Assembly: GCA_012841015.1 (NCBI GenBank)
Contig: DUVN01000006.1
Span: 1-64,000 of the forward strand
Origin: Clostridiaceae bacterium
GTDB lineage: Bacteria > Bacillota > Clostridia > Saccharofermentanales > DTU023
Length of the DNA stretch: 64,000 nt
Reading direction: 5' to 3'
A program made the position numbers and the translations under genes. Position 1 is the stretch's first letter. Every line of letters starts with the position of its first letter. Below the pieces are notes generated by a model. It did no database searches, was not told the DNA's origin, and saw only the letters and a program-made list of their open reading frames with translations. Below are positions 56,364-64,000 of the stretch, piece by piece.

Positions 56364-56439
56364 CGGGGTGTGGCTCAGGTGGTAGAGCGCTTGGTTCGGG
56401 ACCAAGAGGTCGCAAGTTCAAGTCTTGTCACTCCGACCA
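56364..56439 (+). tRNA. tRNA-Pro (CGG)
   Basis: Acceptor CGGGGTG pairs with CACTCCG with one G-U, anticodon loop TTCGGGA between CTTGG and CCAAG, T arm CAAGTTCAAGTCTTG, encoded CCA. Anticodon CGG reads CCG. Confidence 0.96.
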
Positions 56440-56445
56440 TGACTG

Positions 56446-56470
56446 GGGGTGCGTTCTGCACCTCTTTTTT
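56446..56470 (+). terminator. Terminator of tRNA-Pro
   Basis: GGGGTGC and GCACCTC arms with a 5-nt loop GTTCT, followed by TTTTTT. Confidence 0.85.
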
Positions 56471-56557
56471 CTGTCGATGTCCCTATCTAATAGAAGATGA
56501 GTCGACTCCAATTATGCTACACTGTTTGACAACAAAATAGCTGTTTCGGAGGTTGGT

Positions 56558-57388
56558 ATGAGTTATTGCGATGAAGTCTTTCGCGCGAATTGTCGCGACA
56601 TTCTCGACCATGGGTTTAGCGATGAAGGTCTAGATGTTCGCCCTCGTTGGGAGGACGGATCGCCAGCGCATACTTTGAAGAGATTCGGTATTGTCAATCG
56701 TTACGATTTGTCTCAAGAGTTTCCCATCACGACGTTGAGAAAAATGTATTACAAAAGTGCGATTGATGAGATCTTGTGGATTTGGCAGAAAAAATCGAAC
56801 CGTGTTAGTGAGCTTAACTCAGGTATTTGGGATCAGTGGTGCCTAGAAGACGGCACAATTGGCAAAGCGTACGGTTATCAGTTGGCGCAGAAGTACCAGT
56901 TTCCAGAGGGAGAATTTGACCAAGTTGATCGTGTTCTCTACGAGCTGAAGTACAATCCGAACTCTCGGCGCATAATGACGAATCTTTACAATTTTGCCGA
57001 CTTACAGGATATGGCACTTTACCCCTGTGCATACAGCATGACGTTTAATGTGACTGGTAACCGCTTAAATGGAATTCTCAACCAACGTTCCAATGACGTG
57101 CTCGTCGCTAACAACTGGAACGTTGTCCAGTACTCGATTCTTCTCGTCATGTTTGCGCAAGTGTCGAACCTAGTACCAGGTGAGCTCATCCATGTAATCG
57201 CCGATGCGCATATTTATGATCGCCATATCCCGATCGTAAGAGAGTTGATAGAACGCCCTGCGTTTAGTGCACCGAAACTCGTAGTCGATCCAGACATTAA
57301 AGATTTCTATGATTTTACTGTATCGAGCTTTGATTTTCAGGGATATGAACATGGACCAACGATAAAGGGGATACCTGTCGCTACTTAG
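56558..57388 (+). CDS. thyA: Thymidylate synthase ThyA
   Basis: A 276-residue classical thymidylate synthase converting dUMP to dTMP with methylene-tetrahydrofolate. RWEDGSPAHTLKRFG and FPITTLRKMYYKSAIDEILW are at the N-terminus, the catalytic Cys is in LYPCAYSMTF, NQRSNDV and VIADAHIYDRH bind dUMP. GGAGG precedes the ATG. Dihydrofolate reductase follows 139 bp later, the natural partner. Confidence 0.97.
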   Translation: MSYCDEVFRANCRDILDHGFSDEGLDVRPRWEDGSPAHTLKRFGIVNRYDLSQEFPITTLRKMYYKSAIDEILWIWQKKSNRVSELNSGIWDQWCLEDGTIGKAYGYQLAQKYQFPEGEFDQVDRVLYELKYNPNSRRIMTNLYNFADLQDMALYPCAYSMTFNVTGNRLNGILNQRSNDVLVANNWNVVQYSILLVMFAQVSNLVPGELIHVIADAHIYDRHIPIVRELIERPAFSAPKLVVDPDIKDFYDFTVSSFDFQGYEHGPTIKGIPVAT

Positions 57389-57527
57389 GCGCGAAAGGTT
57401 CTTAGTGTCGAAGGATCGAGATGATGGATGCTCTTAGGCTATTCGGCTATCGCTCATCAATGAATGAGGCAGTCAGTCGACGACCGTGTGGCTTAATTGA
57501 CAAAAACTATGGGCAGGTGGAAGGAAA

Positions 57528-58040
57528 ATGATTGCGATTGTTGCATGTGATGCAAAGTGGGGGATCGGGTGTGACGGACAGCTCCAACAGCGCGTGCGTG
57601 CTGATCTGCGCCGTTTCAAGATGATGACGTGGGGGAAGGTTGTGATCTACGGTCGCAACACGCTCGATACGTTCCCAGGCAAAAAACCACTGCCAGGTCG
57701 TCTTAACATCATCCTGAGGACCCGCAAAGAGAGTAGTTTAGATAATTGCGAATACGTTGGAAGCATTGATGAACTCATGCAACGCCTGAGACTGTTGAAG
57801 CTTGAAGGCTATCATGATGACGATTTTATTGTGATCGGCGGGGCAATTGTTTACAGACAATTGCTATCGTATTGCGATACTATCCACGTCACAAAGTTCG
57901 CAGAGGCATACAAAGCCGATTGTCTGTTTCCCGACTTGGATGCGTCCCCCGATTGGTATATAGAATCATCCGGGCCGTGGTTAGAAGAGAATGGCATCCG
58001 TTTTCGGTACATGGTTTACAGAAGACAAGCGATTGCGTGA
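57528..58040 (+). CDS. folA: Dihydrofolate reductase
   Basis: A 170-residue DHFR recycling the folate used by ThyA. MIAIVACDAKWGIG, RADLRRFK (folate-binding acidic residue), VIYGRNTLDTFP (cofactor) and IVIGGAIVYRQLL are present in order. The usual LPW loop is LQQ here, a deviation near the active site. GTGGAAGG precedes ATG 57528. Confidence 0.93.
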   Translation: MIAIVACDAKWGIGCDGQLQQRVRADLRRFKMMTWGKVVIYGRNTLDTFPGKKPLPGRLNIILRTRKESSLDNCEYVGSIDELMQRLRLLKLEGYHDDDFIVIGGAIVYRQLLSYCDTIHVTKFAEAYKADCLFPDLDASPDWYIESSGPWLEENGIRFRYMVYRRQAIA

Positions 58041-58135
58041 TTCTCGAATGAAGGCAGCATGGCGGTGATTTGACTGAATTAATGATCAGCATTATCTATG
58101 AGGAGCGATATTTGTAGGACGAGAGGTGGAATGCG

Positions 58136-59188
58136 ATGGCGGCAAATACGAATCAAGAAGTCCAACTTGAGCGATGTTATCTGAAAGACGCTGCGCGATA
58201 TCGCACGTTGGTTGATGTTGTTCGTCCATGGCGTTCGATACGTTCGTGGCGTGAGAAGCTCGCAAACCTTTCCCAGAGAGGAATTGACGTCTATTTTGTC
58301 GTGGTCGAGGGTATCGACCGAGGGATTGTTCGCGCATTCAATCCGATCGAATTGCCCGGGTGGAATATTGTGCTTCTTTCGATGTCGTTATCTGATACCG
58401 CAAAGTTTGCGCGCGAAGTATCGCGGCAGTTGTTTCAGGCAGATTGTATGCTGTTCAGGATCGATGTTTACTCCTCTGTGTGTCGAATACGGCAGGAGCG
58501 AGAAGATGATGCTGAGTTTATCGACGAATGTGAGGATAGCTCATCGCCACTTCTTTCCCGCTTGGAACACTCGATATACTATTCTCCTGAGCTCGATGAC
58601 AGACAGGTCGCATTTATTCCGTGGGAGTTCGGGTATATTGCCATCGTGACAAATGCGAAAAGAGATAAAATTGAATCGGTCAAATTTGTAAGAGGTCATA
58701 TCGAAGAATACGATGTGCTCATCAAGAAGGCAGCTCTCTATGGCAAGATAGTTGATGACGAAGGTCTTGTGGTACCGTATGGTCGCAATGAACCGATCAA
58801 ACATGAGTCCGATCTTTTAGTCAAAGCGCGTGAAGAGCTTGCAAAATATCTACAGCGAGGCCATATCCCGGACATTGAATACGAGTTCCCGCACGGTACG
58901 CCGTTTCAACAGCGCGTTTGGAAAGAGACGGAGAGCATTGTGTTTGGATCGATTGCAACGTATTCTGAGTTGGCGCATCGTGTAGAGCCTGATCCTGTAA
59001 AGGCAGGGCGTTTAGCTCGTGCGGTCGGCCAAGCGCTCAGCGCTAACCCTCTTCCGATACTGATTCCGTGTCATCGTGTGATTGGCGCAAATCGTGATCT
59101 GACCGGCTTTTCAGGTGGTGTCGATATCAAGGAATATCTGCTTCAGAAAGAATTGTGGAAGACAGAAGATAGCAAGTCAAACGGTTGA
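58136..59188 (+). CDS. ogt: Methylated-DNA-protein cysteine methyltransferase with long unknown N-terminus
   Basis: A 350-residue protein. The C-terminal 100 residues are an O6-alkylguanine-DNA alkyltransferase domain: GTPFQQRVWKE, GSIATYSELAHR, RAVGQALSANPLPILIPCHRV (acceptor Cys 312) and TGFSGGVDIKEYLL. The first 240 residues are unlike the usual 60-80 residue MGMT N-domain: a stretch with a GNAT-like flavour (VYFVVVEGIDRGIVRAF) and an acidic central region. Its function is unknown. GAGGTGG precedes ATG 58136. It should repair O6-methylguanine; the added part may be a sensor or second enzyme. Confidence 0.8.
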   Translation: MAANTNQEVQLERCYLKDAARYRTLVDVVRPWRSIRSWREKLANLSQRGIDVYFVVVEGIDRGIVRAFNPIELPGWNIVLLSMSLSDTAKFAREVSRQLFQADCMLFRIDVYSSVCRIRQEREDDAEFIDECEDSSSPLLSRLEHSIYYSPELDDRQVAFIPWEFGYIAIVTNAKRDKIESVKFVRGHIEEYDVLIKKAALYGKIVDDEGLVVPYGRNEPIKHESDLLVKAREELAKYLQRGHIPDIEYEFPHGTPFQQRVWKETESIVFGSIATYSELAHRVEPDPVKAGRLARAVGQALSANPLPILIPCHRVIGANRDLTGFSGGVDIKEYLLQKELWKTEDSKSNG

Positions 59189-59265
59189 TGATCGTTCGTC
59201 TGTGATGAAAATCAAAGCTCATCAAATCTATGATCGCAGTAAGATGATCTTCATCGCTACACTCC

Positions 59266-59294
59266 TTGACTTTATGCAATCCCCTTGGTAGAAT
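59266..59294 (+). promoter_or_regulatory. Promoter of the tRNA-His/Gln/Lys cluster
   Basis: TTGACT (59266-59271), a 17-bp spacer and TAGAAT (59289-59294), 26 bp before tRNA-His. Confidence 0.88.
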
Positions 59295-59320
59295 CAACGA
59301 GATGTTTTCGAAGAGCTTAT

Positions 59321-59398
59321 GGTGGAATTAGCTCAGCTGGTTAGAGTGCCAGGTTGTGGCCCTGGAGGTCGTGGGTTCGAGTCCCATATTCCACCCCA
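59321..59398 (+). tRNA. tRNA-His (GTG)
   Basis: The acceptor has eight pairs (GGTGGAAT against ATTCCACC), so the extra G-1 of tRNA-His is encoded at 59321. Anticodon loop TTGTGGC between CCAGG and CCTGG, encoded CCA. Confidence 0.96.
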
Positions 59399-59416
59399 CG
59401 CTCTTCGTCATCACGA

Positions 59417-59491
59417 TGGGATGTAGCCAAGTGGTAAGGCACGGGACTTTGACTCCCGCATTCGCAGGTTCAAATCCTGCCATCCCAGCCA
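59417..59491 (+). tRNA. tRNA-Gln (TTG)
   Basis: Acceptor TGGGATG pairs with CATCCCA, anticodon loop CTTTGAC between CGGGA and TCCCG, T arm GCAGGTTCAAATCCTGC, encoded CCA. Confidence 0.96.
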
Positions 59492-59494
59492 CTC

Positions 59495-59570
59495 GATCCG
59501 CTAGCTCAGCCGGTAGAGCACCTGACTTTTAATCAGGGGGTCTGGGGTTCGATTCCCCAGCGGATCACCA
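59495..59570 (+). tRNA. tRNA-Lys (TTT)
   Basis: Acceptor GATCCGC pairs with GCGGATC, anticodon loop CTTTTAA between CCTGA and TCAGG, encoded CCA. Only 3 bp separate it from tRNA-Gln, so they share a transcript. Confidence 0.96.
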
Positions 59571-59576
59571 CTGTTT

Positions 59577-59610
59577 AACCCCTGTGGCTTTTGGCTTTCA
59601 GGGGTTTTCG
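59577..59610 (+). terminator. Terminator of the tRNA cluster
   Basis: Arms AACCCCTG and CAGGGGTT with a 14-nt loop; the stem runs into TTTTCG. Confidence 0.75.
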
Positions 59611-59804
59611 CTATGTTTTAGAAGGGAATCAGTTTCGTCCATTTGCACCCGATTTTGCGCCATTTATGACATATTCTTTTCTTACAGGGCCCACTATTTT
59701 CAGAGATCGAACCTGTTTTGCACTTTGTCTGTTTCGTTGATTTGATTCTTTGTTGTATGATGTTGAAGCACGATAATTGTTAGATAAAATGCTGGAGGTA
59801 ATGG

Positions 59805-60428
59805 ATGGCACGTAAAGATTGCCAAGACACGGAAGATTCCAACAAAAGGATACGCCATCGTGACGTCACACGTATCAATGATCTGCCGCTACGTGGTCAA
59901 CGTGTTTTGCTCACTCCATTGAAAAGAGAGGATATGGTTGCTATTGCGCCGTTTTTTGCTGATACGAGTGCACTGTACTATTATCTCCCTGATAAATTAA
60001 TGCCTCGCAACGATGAGCAGCTTCGCGTCCTCATGGAGGATTGGAATGACGGGGAACAAAATCTCGTCTTTGCATGCCAGTATAAAGGGCGGACGATCGG
60101 GATTGTCTCATTGTCCGATATCGATTTCATCTCAGGTAACGGTGAATTAGGTGTGATGATTTCAGATGTTGAGGTCCGGGGGAAAGGATTTGCGACGGAG
60201 GCAGTCATGCTCATGCTCGATTACGCTTTTGGAGAGCTCCGACTGCATCGCATTACGGTGCGTGTTGCACCGGAAAATGAAGCATCGCTTCATTTGTTTC
60301 GCAAAGTAGGTTTTGTTCAGGAAGGGCGTATGCGTGAAGTGATGAGGAGGAGAGACGGTTACGGCGATCTTCTTTTGTTTGGACTATTAGAAGATGAGTA
60401 TAGAATCGTCCGGGAAGAACAACGCTAA
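59805..60428 (+). CDS. GNAT-family N-acetyltransferase (RimJ/RimL-like)
   Basis: A 207-residue acetyltransferase of the RimJ/L, SpeG-like group. VLLTPLKREDM starts the fold; GELGVMISDVEVRGKGFATEA holds the acetyl-CoA loop (RGKGFA), and VAPENEASLHLFRKVGFVQEGRMRE is the typical C-terminal strand-helix. Substrate unknown (amino group of a protein or small molecule). GGAGG precedes ATG 59805. About 20 basic, charged residues precede the domain. Confidence 0.9.
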   Translation: MARKDCQDTEDSNKRIRHRDVTRINDLPLRGQRVLLTPLKREDMVAIAPFFADTSALYYYLPDKLMPRNDEQLRVLMEDWNDGEQNLVFACQYKGRTIGIVSLSDIDFISGNGELGVMISDVEVRGKGFATEAVMLMLDYAFGELRLHRITVRVAPENEASLHLFRKVGFVQEGRMREVMRRRDGYGDLLLFGLLEDEYRIVREEQR

Positions 60429-60510
60429 GCGTGCTAGAATGGTTTTGGTTATACTCACCACCATCGATTGATTATTATAAATAAACTAGAAAGGGCGTAC
60501 ACTGTGTATC

Positions 60511-61980
60511 ATGATACGCTCAACACTTACAGCTCATTTAGCAGAAATTGACCGTCAAGAATTGACGTTGCAGATAAACGACCGCGACATCGGTTTGCTG
60601 GCATCGCAACATCAGCGCTATTACGTGATGTCGGGGAATCGTCGTGTGCAAATGATCGCAGGATTATTGACACAGCGTGATGACCCGGCGTCAGTGTCAT
60701 CGACACGTGCCTTGTTGCGCCTGTGGTTAATGACATTTCGAGACTTACAGATCAACGGTCTCGCTCGCTTTCCACAGTGTGTCGAATCACGCGACCTTGA
60801 TGCCGATTTTGCTCTGTTAATGGATGCGCATCGTGTTTTCGTCTGGTGTCAACGAAATCAGGGAGTGTATCTCTTGCGTGGAAATCATCTTTATAGGCAG
60901 CAACCGACTTTTGCGCCACAGCACGAACTACTGCGTTCATTTGGCAGCCATCTCGATTTTTATGCTTTTAAACCGCATGAGGGTGACGATCTTCTCGTCA
61001 TTGATCCGTCATTTATCGATCTGTTCGATTGTGCTGACCTTGAGGCGATGTTCACTGACATTCGACAAGTCAATATCGCGATGACGGAGTTGACGCGGTT
61101 AGCAGCGAACTTTGGTTATTCATCGGACAAGACGTGGTTTTCGGCGCAAATACAAAAGCTTGAGCCAGAGCCTGATGTGTTAAGTGCTGACTCACGGGGA
61201 CGCGTTGCCGGTCGGCGCACGCGAGAGGGAGCCGGCGGACCGTGGTTTCGTAGGATCAGGTGGTCCAAGGTTGTACCACTGACGGATGGTAATGTTCTGA
61301 TTTTACCTTCTGAGCTCGAGCGTCAGAGAAGGCGTCGTGATGTTCAGCCTGCACAGACATCACGCCAACCGAAACCACCGCGGTTTACAAACTACATAGA
61401 GCGGGAGGACGCTGACCGTTCAGATAAAGTCGACATTGTTGAGTCAGAAGCGCGATCGCATTCTCAACGTTCGAGAGAGAAGATTGCTGAAACGTATGGC
61501 CGGAAGGTGACGAGGCTCGATCGCGTTAAGGAATGGAACGTTGGCGGTGTGCGTGATCGAATCATTCATGCAAATCGCAAGTTAATGAACCTTATCCCGT
61601 CCTCACGCGGGTTATCGATACTTACTTACATTGTCATTTGGCTCCTCATTCTCGTCATCGTCGTGGCTATTTTTGTTTCGATCAAAGGAAGGCGCGGAAG
61701 TTCAGATATGCAACAAGATTCGAAACCGAAAGTCTCAGCAGTTGAAAACAGCGAGCAGGTGAAAATCGATTTTGAAATTGATGTGGAAGTGCGTGCAAGC
61801 AGTTTGCGTATCGTCGCGGCACCGAACAGTGATGAGCTTGTTGCAACAGTTCAGCGTGGAGAGCGCGTCGTGCAGTTGACGCATCCGAAAGATGGATGGG
61901 TGATGGTCAGGACTTCTGATGAACGCGTAGGATATGTGCCGGAGGCTCTGTTGTTGTCTCCGGAGGAAGGAGATCAATAA
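60511..61980 (+). CDS. Membrane protein: degenerate PP2C-like domain, TM helix, SH3 domain
   Basis: A 489-residue protein built like the one at 7374. Residues 1-220 look like a worn PPM/PP2C domain: HRVFVWCQRNQGVYLLRGNHLYR stands where VGDSRAYLLR is normal, and GDDLLVIDPSFIDLFD where GDxLLLCSDGLTD is normal; all metal-binding aspartates of the motifs are lost. A basic, Arg-rich linker follows (about 225-365), then one TM helix (about 369-393) and a C-terminal SH3-type wall-binding domain (about 420-480, ending RVGYVPEALL). The PP2C call is weaker than for the first protein. ATG 60511 is the family-neutral start; an AAAGGG lies further up. Confidence 0.5.
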   Translation: MIRSTLTAHLAEIDRQELTLQINDRDIGLLASQHQRYYVMSGNRRVQMIAGLLTQRDDPASVSSTRALLRLWLMTFRDLQINGLARFPQCVESRDLDADFALLMDAHRVFVWCQRNQGVYLLRGNHLYRQQPTFAPQHELLRSFGSHLDFYAFKPHEGDDLLVIDPSFIDLFDCADLEAMFTDIRQVNIAMTELTRLAANFGYSSDKTWFSAQIQKLEPEPDVLSADSRGRVAGRRTREGAGGPWFRRIRWSKVVPLTDGNVLILPSELERQRRRRDVQPAQTSRQPKPPRFTNYIEREDADRSDKVDIVESEARSHSQRSREKIAETYGRKVTRLDRVKEWNVGGVRDRIIHANRKLMNLIPSSRGLSILTYIVIWLLILVIVVAIFVSIKGRRGSSDMQQDSKPKVSAVENSEQVKIDFEIDVEVRASSLRIVAAPNSDELVATVQRGERVVQLTHPKDGWVMVRTSDERVGYVPEALLLSPEEGDQ

Positions 61981-62081
61981 GTCTGTTAAGTCTTCTCTAA
62001 CTCTTCAAAGCGCCTATTACTATCCAGATTGCTTTCACATTCAGCTCTCATAGCTCTCGTTTGAGTTGTTTAAAATTAAAT

Positions 62082-62110
62082 TTTACAAAACTTCAAGCCT
62101 GTTGTATGAT
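62082..62110 (+). promoter_or_regulatory. Promoter of tRNA-Gly/tRNA-Arg
   Basis: TTTACA (62082-62087), a 17-bp spacer and TATGAT (62105-62110), 22 bp before tRNA-Gly. Confidence 0.8.
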
Positions 62111-62132
62111 ATCTTAGGTTTCCGGAATTCTT

Positions 62133-62206
62133 GCGGGTGTAGTTTAGTGGCAGAACATCAGCCTTCCAAGCTGACCGTGAGAGTTCGATTCTCTTCACCC
62201 GCTCCA
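62133..62206 (+). tRNA. tRNA-Gly (TCC)
   Basis: Acceptor GCGGGTG pairs with CACCCGC, anticodon loop CTTCCAA between CAGC and GCTG, T arm AGAGTTCGATTCTCT, encoded CCA. Confidence 0.96.
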
Positions 62207-62227
62207 ACTATCCGGAAACTGTTTGAT

Positions 62228-62304
62228 GGGCATATAGCTCAGTTGGATAGAGCAACAGCCTTCTAAGCTGTCGGTCGTAGGTTCGAGTCCTACTATGCTC
62301 GCCA
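62228..62304 (+). tRNA. tRNA-Arg (TCT)
   Basis: Acceptor GGGCATA pairs with TATGCTC with one G-U, anticodon loop CTTCTAA between ACAGC and GCTGT, T arm GTAGGTTCGAGTCCTAC, encoded CCA. Confidence 0.96.
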
Positions 62305-62310
62305 AGTTAG

Positions 62311-62344
62311 GTGGACAGACACGTTTGTGCCGTCCACTTTTTTC
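62311..62344 (+). terminator. Terminator of tRNA-Gly/tRNA-Arg
   Basis: GTGGAC and GTCCAC arms, with an inner CAC/GTG pairing, then TTTTTTTC. Confidence 0.85.
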
Positions 62345-62537
62345 TTTACGATAGATATTTTAGATTCCGAGACTAATTGATTTCCCGATAGAAAAAGATT
62401 TCACCAAAAATCTGGATAATGCTTCCAGTGGTTGTATCTATTGGCTGCGAAGAATAGGACGTTGATGATATCATTAGTTCCGTTGGGAAGAAAAGAGCAT
62501 GATTGTTATTGAGGTGAATGTTGTTGGAGGTAAATAA

Positions 62538-62888
62538 ATGTTATTTATATGTTATCCCAAATGCTCAACGTGTAAGAAAGCCAAGAAATGGTTGGACGAC
62601 CACAATGTAACGTACGAAGAGCGTCACATCGTGGAGAACAACCCCTCTTACAATGAGTTGAAGGAATGGTATCAGAAGAGCGGACTTTCGTTGAGGAAGT
62701 TTTTCAATACGAGCGGTATGCTTTACAGGGAAATGAAGCTTAAGGACAAGCTTCCGACTATGAGTGAAGAATCTCAATTAGAGCTCCTTGCCACAGATGG
62801 CATGCTCGTAAAGCGTCCACTTCTTATAAAGGACGATACCGTACTTGTAGGTTTCAAGGAAGCAGAGTGGACCGTAAACTTGGGTTGA
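62538..62888 (+). CDS. ArsC/Spx-family protein (YffB/YusI-like)
   Basis: A 116-residue thioredoxin-fold protein. CSTCKKAKKWLDDHNV is the CxxC segment of the Spx/ArsC-like family, and LLATDGMLVKRPLLI holds the cis-Pro and the Arg typical of ArsC/Spx. It is closest in feel to YusI-type glutaredoxin-like reductases rather than true Spx (which has a longer C-terminus) or an arsenate reductase operon member; no ars genes are near. GGAGGT precedes ATG 62538. Confidence 0.85.
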   Translation: MLFICYPKCSTCKKAKKWLDDHNVTYEERHIVENNPSYNELKEWYQKSGLSLRKFFNTSGMLYREMKLKDKLPTMSEESQLELLATDGMLVKRPLLIKDDTVLVGFKEAEWTVNLG

Positions 62889-62953
62889 TTTAGGAAGTTG
62901 ATTTCTTTTGAAGAGTAATAGCAAAGATTCGAGTTGATGGCGTAAACGTTCCT

Positions 62954-63220
62954 TGTGCAATTTTTCAACTTAAATCGAAAAACTGTGATATAGGGTTAGG
63001 CGACTAGCGATTTTAGGGGGCATCGTTGCAGGCTAATTGCCTTGCTCTGTGTATTGCTCTCTTCCCTGTGCAATTTTTCAACTTAATTTGAATAACTGTA
63101 ATAGGGGGTTGGGTGACAGGTGCTTTTTAGGGTGTATAAGGGCCTGCCGAACAGTTCGCCCTGCACATCTTACTGCTCTCTTTGCATTTTTTCTACATTA
63201 ATTGAAAAACTGTAAAATGG
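62954..63220. repeat. 113-114 bp tandem repeat, three diverged copies
   Basis: A segment resembling GTGCAATTTTTCAACTTAA followed by GAAAAACTGTAATA recurs with starts near 62955, 63068 and 63182, spacing 113 then 114 bp. Inside each unit a conserved block of about 35 bp leads into more variable G-rich sequence. The copies do not code. The array fills most of the 480-bp gap between the ArsC-like gene and the last gene; positions 63221-63371 hold nothing else I can name. Confidence 0.75.
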
Positions 63221-63371
63221 AGTCAGCTTGGAGTTGGCGACCAGAGACTGTGGAATAAATGGGCCTGCATGCAGGTGTCGCAAGGATCAGATTAAGAAGA
63301 GAAATAATGTGTATATTTTGTGCGGTATAATTTTTTATCTACCTTTATTTATCTTGTCGGGAGATTCATTA

Positions 63372-63866
63372 ATGTTGGAAAACAAACGAGATTCTTTGAG
63401 TCTAATATACAAGCCATTAGACGAAAGAATGCATGAATTGGTCGTTAAGTTGACTGACGCATTTGTCGGCTTAAAGATTTCAGCTGGTTATTACAACGCC
63501 CACTATCATAAAGATGATGGTGGTGAATATCAGCGGGATGTTTACCCAATTCCGGTCATAGGTGTTCCTGGATTGTGTGACATCGAACTTGATATTGACA
63601 ATATTTGCGTTACAAGTAAGCTCACGAAAGATCAAATCGTAATATTTGATTGGAGTACGTTTGAAAACGAATCTTTTGAGGTTTACGGTGTAGAAAATTT
63701 ATTGAATGACTATGGGGATCATCATAGTGCCAACGCAATGAAGGATCTTGTCCTATCCAGTTCAGAGAGTGAGTTCTTTATTTCTTTTTCCTTCCCCATC
63801 AGTGCAAACGATGAACAGGTGGTTAATTTTTTGAGGCTTTTGCATAAGAACCGTTTTTACTATTAG
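63372..63866 (+). CDS. Hypothetical soluble protein
   Basis: A 164-residue protein of no family I recognise. It is mildly acidic, mixed alpha/beta, with YYNAHYHKDDGGEYQ and PVIGVPGLCDIELDIDNICV that look like a two-domain beta fold; no signal peptide or membrane segment. GGGAG eight nt before ATG 63372 sets the start over a longer frame from 63228. AT-rich surroundings and a preceding repeat array suggest an accessory locus. Confidence 0.6.
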   Translation: MLENKRDSLSLIYKPLDERMHELVVKLTDAFVGLKISAGYYNAHYHKDDGGEYQRDVYPIPVIGVPGLCDIELDIDNICVTSKLTKDQIVIFDWSTFENESFEVYGVENLLNDYGDHHSANAMKDLVLSSSESEFFISFSFPISANDEQVVNFLRLLHKNRFYY

Positions 63867-63907
63867 TTCTCGCAAGAACTGCGTCCTAGGTAAGCTAATG
63901 TAAGACA

Positions 63908-63928
63908 AATGCTTCGCAAAAGCATTTC
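63908..63928. other. Short hairpin downstream of the last gene
   Basis: AAATGCTT and AAGCATTT arms with a 5-nt loop, 40 bp after the last stop. The flanks are A-rich on the plus strand, so it is not a convincing terminator in either direction. Confidence 0.3.
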
Positions 63929-64000
63929 AAAAAATATATGTTTGCTGAAGAATGCGAAAACGATACTTACATTGAAGCATGGAAGTGAATTAGTTGGTTT

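Noticed and set aside
62538..62888. Arsenate reductase of an ars operon
   Set aside because: No arsR, arsB or other arsenic genes nearby; the CSTCKKAKKWL pattern fits YusI/YffB-type proteins.

Overview
This 64 kb window looks like the chromosome of a low-GC to mid-GC Gram-positive bacterium of the Clostridia type. The evidence is the Firmicutes-type housekeeping set (EngB, RadA, SecA with a C-terminal SEC-C zinc motif, a UPF0735-like ACT protein, a LiaF-like sensor, a YtrA-like GntR/ABC module), strong AGGAGG ribosome binding sites, frequent GTG/TTG starts and tRNA genes with encoded CCA ends. I cannot name the species. Most of the window is dense, ordinary chromosome without phage or insertion sequences.

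Layout. 1-200: the end of a 78-bp tandem repeat array. 0.6-4.8 kb: two membrane/envelope-stress proteins, a HAD phosphatase and an acyl-CoA ligase on the minus strand. 5.1-12.3 kb: radA, ispD, a membrane protein with a degenerate PP2C-like domain plus LysM-like tail, alaS and a HIT protein. 12.4-14.9 kb (minus): two tandem long-form PRPP synthetases, the upstream one with an altered PRPP loop. 15-24.3 kb: engB, comEC, holA, radC, mreC, mreD, PBP2 and a methylglyoxal-synthase-like gene that lacks the catalytic residues. 24.3-28 kb: an MBL hydrolase and three Tad-like pseudopilin genes. 28.2-33 kb: secA and transketolase. 33.4-35.4 kb: GntR regulator with ABC exporter. 35.6-40.5 kb (minus): a complete livKHMGF branched-chain amino acid importer. 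41.5-50.3 kb: tRNA-Thr, a YhaN/SMC-like protein without Walker motifs, kbl, tRNA-Lys, a nucleotidyltransferase, argS and an M3-family peptidase homologue without its zinc histidines. 50.3-62 kb: rdgB, an ACT protein, a membrane protein, prfB, a nadD-yqeK fusion, rsfS, comEA, tRNA-Pro, thyA, folA, an MGMT with a long unknown N-terminus, three tRNAs, a GNAT, a second PP2C-like/SH3 membrane protein. 62-64 kb: two tRNAs, an ArsC/Spx-family protein, a 113-bp repeat array and a hypothetical gene.

The most striking feature is the number of intact, full-length genes that belong to enzyme families but have lost the residues needed for catalysis: two PP2C-like domains fused through a membrane helix to wall-binding domains, a methylglyoxal synthase homologue at its conserved position after the elongasome genes, an SMC/YhaN-like ATPase, an M3 metallopeptidase and a PRPP synthetase paralogue. 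They have good ribosome binding sites and no frameshifts, so they look like retained pseudoenzymes rather than decaying genes. The two PP2C-like/TM/wall-domain proteins are the best candidates for an undescribed envelope-sensing system. All family calls come from reading motifs by eye; no database search was possible.
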